A DNA stretch of 64,000 nt from Anaerolineales bacterium (lineage in GTDB: Bacteria; Chloroflexota; Anaerolineae; Anaerolineales; Villigracilaceae), in contig JAFGMV010000040.1 in NCBI GenBank assembly GCA_016927315.1, forward strand, positions 1 to 64,000, read 5' to 3'. Below, piece by piece: positions 60,910-64,000 of the stretch (its first letter is position 1; every line of letters begins with the position of its first letter). A model generated the notes under the pieces. It was not told the DNA's origin. It saw only the letters and a list, made by a program, of their open reading frames with translations, and searched no databases. The position numbers were made by a program, and so were the translations under genes.

Positions 60910-61339
60910 ATTGAAGCGATTGCGACAATTTACGCTCACTGAGTGGGCATTGTCATTGGAAGCCTGGTGGGCGTTACTTGGCTTTAATTTGTTGATCCGA
61001 TTTGTTCCCTTTGACAGGATTGTTCGAGTTTCCCAAAATAATGTAGATGTGCATCCGACTCAGAGTGAACCTGGCGGCGGAAAAAGTATCTATGAGGTGA
61101 TTGAACGAGTTTCTCGCTTGCATTTCTTGAAGATGACCTGCCTGGTCAGGAGTCTTACACTTAGTTGGATGTTGTCCAGACGCTCGATCCAGTCGTATTT
61201 AAAGATTGGCGCCAGGAAGACCTTATCCGGCCTGAAGATCCATGCCTGGATTGAAATTTCCGGTCACAGTCTTGGTGAAGAAAGAATGATGCTGCAGCAT
61301 TTCGCAAGACTTACATCATTTATTGAAAATAAAACTTAA
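60887..61339 (+). CDS. Lasso peptide leader protease (B2, transglutaminase-like)
   Basis: A 150-residue protein of the lasso B2 family. The catalytic Cys is C85 in LKMTCLVRSLTLSWML and the His is H119 in LKIHAWIEISG, the usual transglutaminase-like pair. The N-terminal 50 residues are basic and hydrophobic as in other B2 proteins. It cuts the leader after Thr-Leu in cooperation with B1. The start codon is probably TTG at 60887 with GGAG at 60876-60879 (7 nt spacing), overlapping the B1 stop by 23 nt. No lasso ABC transporter (D) or isopeptidase follows. Confidence 0.85.
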   Translation: MLKLPLGKLKRLRQFTLTEWALSLEAWWALLGFNLLIRFVPFDRIVRVSQNNVDVHPTQSEPGGGKSIYEVIERVSRLHFLKMTCLVRSLTLSWMLSRRSIQSYLKIGARKTLSGLKIHAWIEISGHSLGEERMMLQHFARLTSFIENKT

Positions 61340-61383
61340 ATCAGGTGTAATGAGATGACTATGATATTAATTGGGCGCTCCAC

Positions 61384-61389
61384 TATAAT
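61384..61389 (+). promoter_or_regulatory. -10 element upstream of the BY-kinase
   Basis: A perfect TATAAT lies 45 nt after the B2 stop codon, with no good -35. It may start a separate message for the BY-kinase with a leader of about 130 nt. That leader contains a 36-codon reading frame, 61425-61535, which overlaps the kinase start. Confidence 0.35.
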
Positions 61390-61524
61390 TTGTGGTGAAA
61401 AGGTATTTGTTGAAAGATTGTGATATGCAAAAACAAAGTGTTCTCTTAACGAACTTATTCTATTGGCAAGAAACGCTGAAAGCTGGTCGTGCTTCAGGTC
61501 TTCTTGTATTATTTGGAGTTGATT

Positions 61525-63444
61525 GTGGAAATTAAAGAGTATCTGACGTTAGCACGGCGCTGGTGGTGGTTATTGATTGTTGGACCAGTTTTGGGTGCGG
61601 CGGTTGGTTATACCATTAGTCACTATGAGACTCCAATATACCAGTCGTCCACCAGTGTTATGGTCAGTTCGACGACCAATGGTATTGCTGCTACCCCTTA
61701 CGCAATTTATACCGACCAGCAGTTGGCTGAGACGTACGTTTTGATTCTGACTACTCAGCCGATTATTGATGGTTCTTCCGAAAAGCTGGGATATCCTGTT
61801 CGTGAAGGACAGATTTCTGCTCAGCAAGTGCAGGATACTCAAATTATTAAGATTACCGTTGAAGATCCCGATCCGGCGCGGGCTGCTGAGATCGCAAATA
61901 TGCTCGTCGCAGTTTTAATCGAACAGAATGCCAAACTCCAAACCGGTCAATTTGCGGCCTCGGACGAGACCCTTCAGAAGCAGATTGAGCAAGTAGAGCA
62001 GATGATTGCTGGTTACCAGGCCGACCTGGACAATCTGTCGACACAAACGGTGGTTGAACAGATTTCACAGGTGGAGACCCAACTGCAGCCATTGCAAGAA
62101 GAAGCATCCCAAATTCAGCAGGAAATTGCCCTTTTGTCGCCTGCTTATTCACAGGAAAAGAAAGTGAAGGTTGCTGAACTGCAGGCCCGGTTGGACCAGA
62201 TAACCCCGTTGTTGGATCTGTACCAGCAGATCTATACCAACCTGGTTGTGCTGGGCAATCCTGGCGCCAGCGGGGCGAATGAAGGCGCCAGACTGGTGCA
62301 GCTGCAGTCTACGCTTGAGCTCTACCAGCAAATCTATATCAATCTGATCAATTCTCGGGAGGCCATTCGCCTGGCACGGCTGCAAAACACACCCAATGTG
62401 GTCCAGCTTGAACAGGCTTCGACGCCAGTAAAACCTGTACGGCCTCGTCCCGTGGATTATATTGGAATGACAGCCATGATTGGGTTGGCTTTAGCGGCTG
62501 GCGCTGCTTTCCTGGTTGAGTATTTGGATGACTCTTTGAAGACGCCCCAGGATATTGAGCGATTTTTGGGGCTTCCTGTCATTGGCTTTATTGGCGAGAT
62601 GAATTCGCCAAAGAATAGTGATGAATTCTTGTATGTCACGCGACAGCCGCGCTCCCCGGTTTCGGAAGCCTTTCGGTCATTGCGGGTAAATCTTGAATTT
62701 GCCGGGGTGGATTGGCCATTACACTCGATATTGGTTACCAGTCCTGGTCCCAGTGAAGGAAAAACGACCGTATCCGCAAATTTAGCCGCCATTATCGCCC
62801 AGGGGGGCAAGAAATCATTACTGCTCGATGCTGATTTACGCCGGCCGCGGGTACATACCCTGCTTAAAATACCCAATCGGGTTGGGTTGAGTGAGCTCTT
62901 CCGGGAAAATGTGCAACCGCGCTCACTTTGTATTGATCTGAAAGATAAGGATAATGATGGCTTGATGAAAGTCATCACTAGCGGCAGCCTGCCTCCAAAT
63001 CCGGCTGAACTTTTGGGTTCATCAAGGATGGATTATATATTGGATGAGTTATCCAAAGAGTTTGACATGATTGTGATCGATAGCCCCCCGACCCTGGTTA
63101 CGGATGCCCAGATGGCCGCTTCGAAAGTGGATGGTATTCTACTGGTTATTCAACCTGGTCACACCAGAAAAGAGACTGCCCTGGCAATGGTAGAACAATT
63201 CCAGCGGATTGGGGGCAGAATACTGGGAGTGGTCTTTAATCGCATCCCCCGCAACCGAAATCATTATTACGGCGGGTATAAATATTATTCTCCGTATTAT
63301 TCGTCAAGTGGATATAATAATTACAGCAGGTCTGAAACGGGGCATGTACAGCAAGAGGGTTTGCAGATTGCGAATCGTTCACTACGGGGATTGTTTGGGA
63401 AGATGAATTTAGATAAATCGAAAGTCGACGATATCCAGAACTAG
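61525..63444 (+). CDS. Polysaccharide co-polymerase / BY-kinase (Wzz-Wzc type)
   Basis: A protein of about 639 residues. It begins EIKEYLTLARRWWWLLIV with the first transmembrane helix, followed by an extracytoplasmic Wzz region with a coiled coil and a small internal repeat (LYQQIYTNL / LYQQIYINL), the second helix near 325, and the cytoplasmic tyrosine kinase. Walker A is PGPSEGKTTV (about 406-415), Walker A' LLLDADLRRPR (about 432-442) and Walker B MIVIDSPPT (about 515-523). A tyrosine cluster NHYYGGYKYYSPYYSSSGY is the autophosphorylation site, though about 40 residues follow it. Such proteins set chain length and control export of capsules and exopolysaccharides. GTG at 61525 has GGAG at 61515-61518. 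Confidence 0.9.
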   Translation: MEIKEYLTLARRWWWLLIVGPVLGAAVGYTISHYETPIYQSSTSVMVSSTTNGIAATPYAIYTDQQLAETYVLILTTQPIIDGSSEKLGYPVREGQISAQQVQDTQIIKITVEDPDPARAAEIANMLVAVLIEQNAKLQTGQFAASDETLQKQIEQVEQMIAGYQADLDNLSTQTVVEQISQVETQLQPLQEEASQIQQEIALLSPAYSQEKKVKVAELQARLDQITPLLDLYQQIYTNLVVLGNPGASGANEGARLVQLQSTLELYQQIYINLINSREAIRLARLQNTPNVVQLEQASTPVKPVRPRPVDYIGMTAMIGLALAAGAAFLVEYLDDSLKTPQDIERFLGLPVIGFIGEMNSPKNSDEFLYVTRQPRSPVSEAFRSLRVNLEFAGVDWPLHSILVTSPGPSEGKTTVSANLAAIIAQGGKKSLLLDADLRRPRVHTLLKIPNRVGLSELFRENVQPRSLCIDLKDKDNDGLMKVITSGSLPPNPAELLGSSRMDYILDELSKEFDMIVIDSPPTLVTDAQMAASKVDGILLVIQPGHTRKETALAMVEQFQRIGGRILGVVFNRIPRNRNHYYGGYKYYSPYYSSSGYNNYSRSETGHVQQEGLQIANRSLRGLFGKMNLDKSKVDDIQN

Positions 63445-63462
63445 GCTTTATGATTTGTAGTT

Positions 63463-64000
63463 ATGGAAATGCGCACTGGACAGGATTATCCTGGCAGCAC
63501 ACCGGTTTGCCCGTATTTGGGTTTAGTTGATGATCCCCAGACATCCATGTCCTATCCGTCTGACTGGAATTGCTGTCTTCGCGGAATTACCGCAGCATCT
63601 CCATTGTTAAGGCATCAAAAAAAATATTGCCTGGTAGTTGAATACAAAAACTGCCAGGTATATTGTCAGGGGGACCAGGCAATATTTCCTGAGAGTCTGA
63701 TCAATCCAAACCGTGCCCGACTCCCCGCGCAGATGTCTTTTTGGAAAAAAAGGATGTTTATGTTTCTGTTGATAATTACCGGGACGCTTATTTATCTGAG
63801 TTGGATGATCTGGGGGAGGCAGGCTTATGCGCCGGAGTTACCGGCGGAGAAGGTTCTCCCGGTGACCATCGCTACCCTGATACCGGTCTCCAGCACCGCC
63901 ACAATCATTCCAACAGGGACTCCAACAATTCCGTTGACGATAGAAACGACTGCGCTTCCAATAACAGCGACCATAACCCGAATTCCACATAGTCTTGATA
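63463..64000 (+). CDS. CPYLGL-motif membrane protein, truncated by window edge
   Basis: An open frame of at least 179 codons that runs off the right end. The N-terminal cytoplasmic part has the cysteine-rich motif CPYLGLVDDPQTSMSYPS (C16 onward), CC at 37-38, HQKKYCL (C56), and C64 and C68, a pattern known from Chloroflexota proteins that may bind a metal. One transmembrane helix (about 98-116) follows, then a Thr/Pro-rich extracellular stretch. Related proteins often carry LysM or other wall-binding domains after such a linker, but that part is outside the window. It starts 19 nt after the BY-kinase gene. ATG at 63733 is an alternative internal start that would omit the Cys region. Confidence 0.7.
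   Translation, partial: MEMRTGQDYPGSTPVCPYLGLVDDPQTSMSYPSDWNCCLRGITAASPLLRHQKKYCLVVEYKNCQVYCQGDQAIFPESLINPNRARLPAQMSFWKKRMFMFLLIITGTLIYLSWMIWGRQAYAPELPAEKVLPVTIATLIPVSSTATIIPTGTPTIPLTIETTALPITATITRIPHSLD

Noticed and set aside
63741-63992. 83-codon frame at the right edge
   Set aside because: An out-of-frame, His/Asn/Asp-rich shadow of the truncated membrane-protein gene that runs through 64,000.

Overview
The window reads as a chromosomal segment of a Chloroflexota bacterium, most likely class Anaerolineae (inference, moderate confidence). Pointers are the neighbourhood of xseAB, murJ, VanW-family, Trm112 and LCP proteins, surface proteins with TPTP-rich linkers, a giant SdrD-like/C25 protein, a CPYLGL-motif membrane protein at the right edge, and a compact SRP RNA. 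No insertion sequence, tRNA, rRNA or CRISPR array was seen.

Layout. (1) About 500-15,400 is housekeeping and envelope: exonuclease VII (xseA/xseB), a YuiD-like PAP2-related protein, MurJ with an FkbM methyltransferase on the minus strand, a phospholipase-D-fold lipoprotein-like protein, a HerA-like ATPase, an ICMT/NnrU-like membrane gene broken by a frameshift, a VanW-family protein, Trm112-like and HEAT-repeat proteins, an LCP-family protein, a pair of paralogous membrane-anchored proteins, and the SRP RNA gene with a clear promoter. (2) About 15,976-45,816 is a co-directional exopolysaccharide or surface-glycan locus of 28 genes with many start/stop overlaps. It opens with a NusG/RfaH-like elongation factor and a Wzm/Wzt-type ABC exporter. 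It then holds many glycosyltransferases, three FkbM and three class I methyltransferases, a polysaccharide deacetylase, a GNAT protein, an O-antigen ligase/polymerase-like protein, an N-acetyl-sugar amidotransferase, a phosphoglycosyl transferase with unusual domain order, a 4,6-dehydratase-like SDR plus sugar aminotransferase, and an NTP_transf_5 protein. (3) 46,486-56,937 is one gene for a secreted protein of 3,483 residues with 11 calcium-loop SdrD-B-like repeats and a C-terminal gingipain-like (C25) protease domain. (4) 57,662-61,339 is a lasso-peptide cluster: cyclase (C), precursor (A), HprK-like kinase (K), RRE/PqqD protein (B1) and leader peptidase (B2). The predicted 20-residue core can form a Gly1-Asp9 ring. 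(5) The right end holds a Wzz/BY-kinase and a truncated CPYLGL-motif membrane protein.

The most interesting regulatory observation is that the giant protease/adhesin gene and the lasso cluster are each preceded by a copy of the same module of about 260 bp: a conserved 62-bp stem-loop, then about 115 bp, then a pseudoknotted RNA whose sequence and topology resemble the c-di-GMP-II riboswitch. In the first copy the conserved 3' strand of the pseudoknot is also the 5' arm of an intrinsic terminator, so aptamer folding and termination look mutually exclusive. Between the two genes lies an array of six 13-bp palindromic sites spaced by exactly 22 bp.

Working model (inference): a second messenger, plausibly c-di-GMP, co-controls a surface protease/adhesin and a lasso peptide in the setting of an exopolysaccharide locus. 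The NusG-like protein would promote full-length transcription of the glycan operon. The phosphoglycosyl transferase, dehydratase and aminotransferase would make and load the first amino-sugar, the glycosyltransferases would extend the chain, methyltransferases would decorate or cap it, and Wzm/Wzt and/or the Wzy-like protein with the BY-kinase would control export and length.
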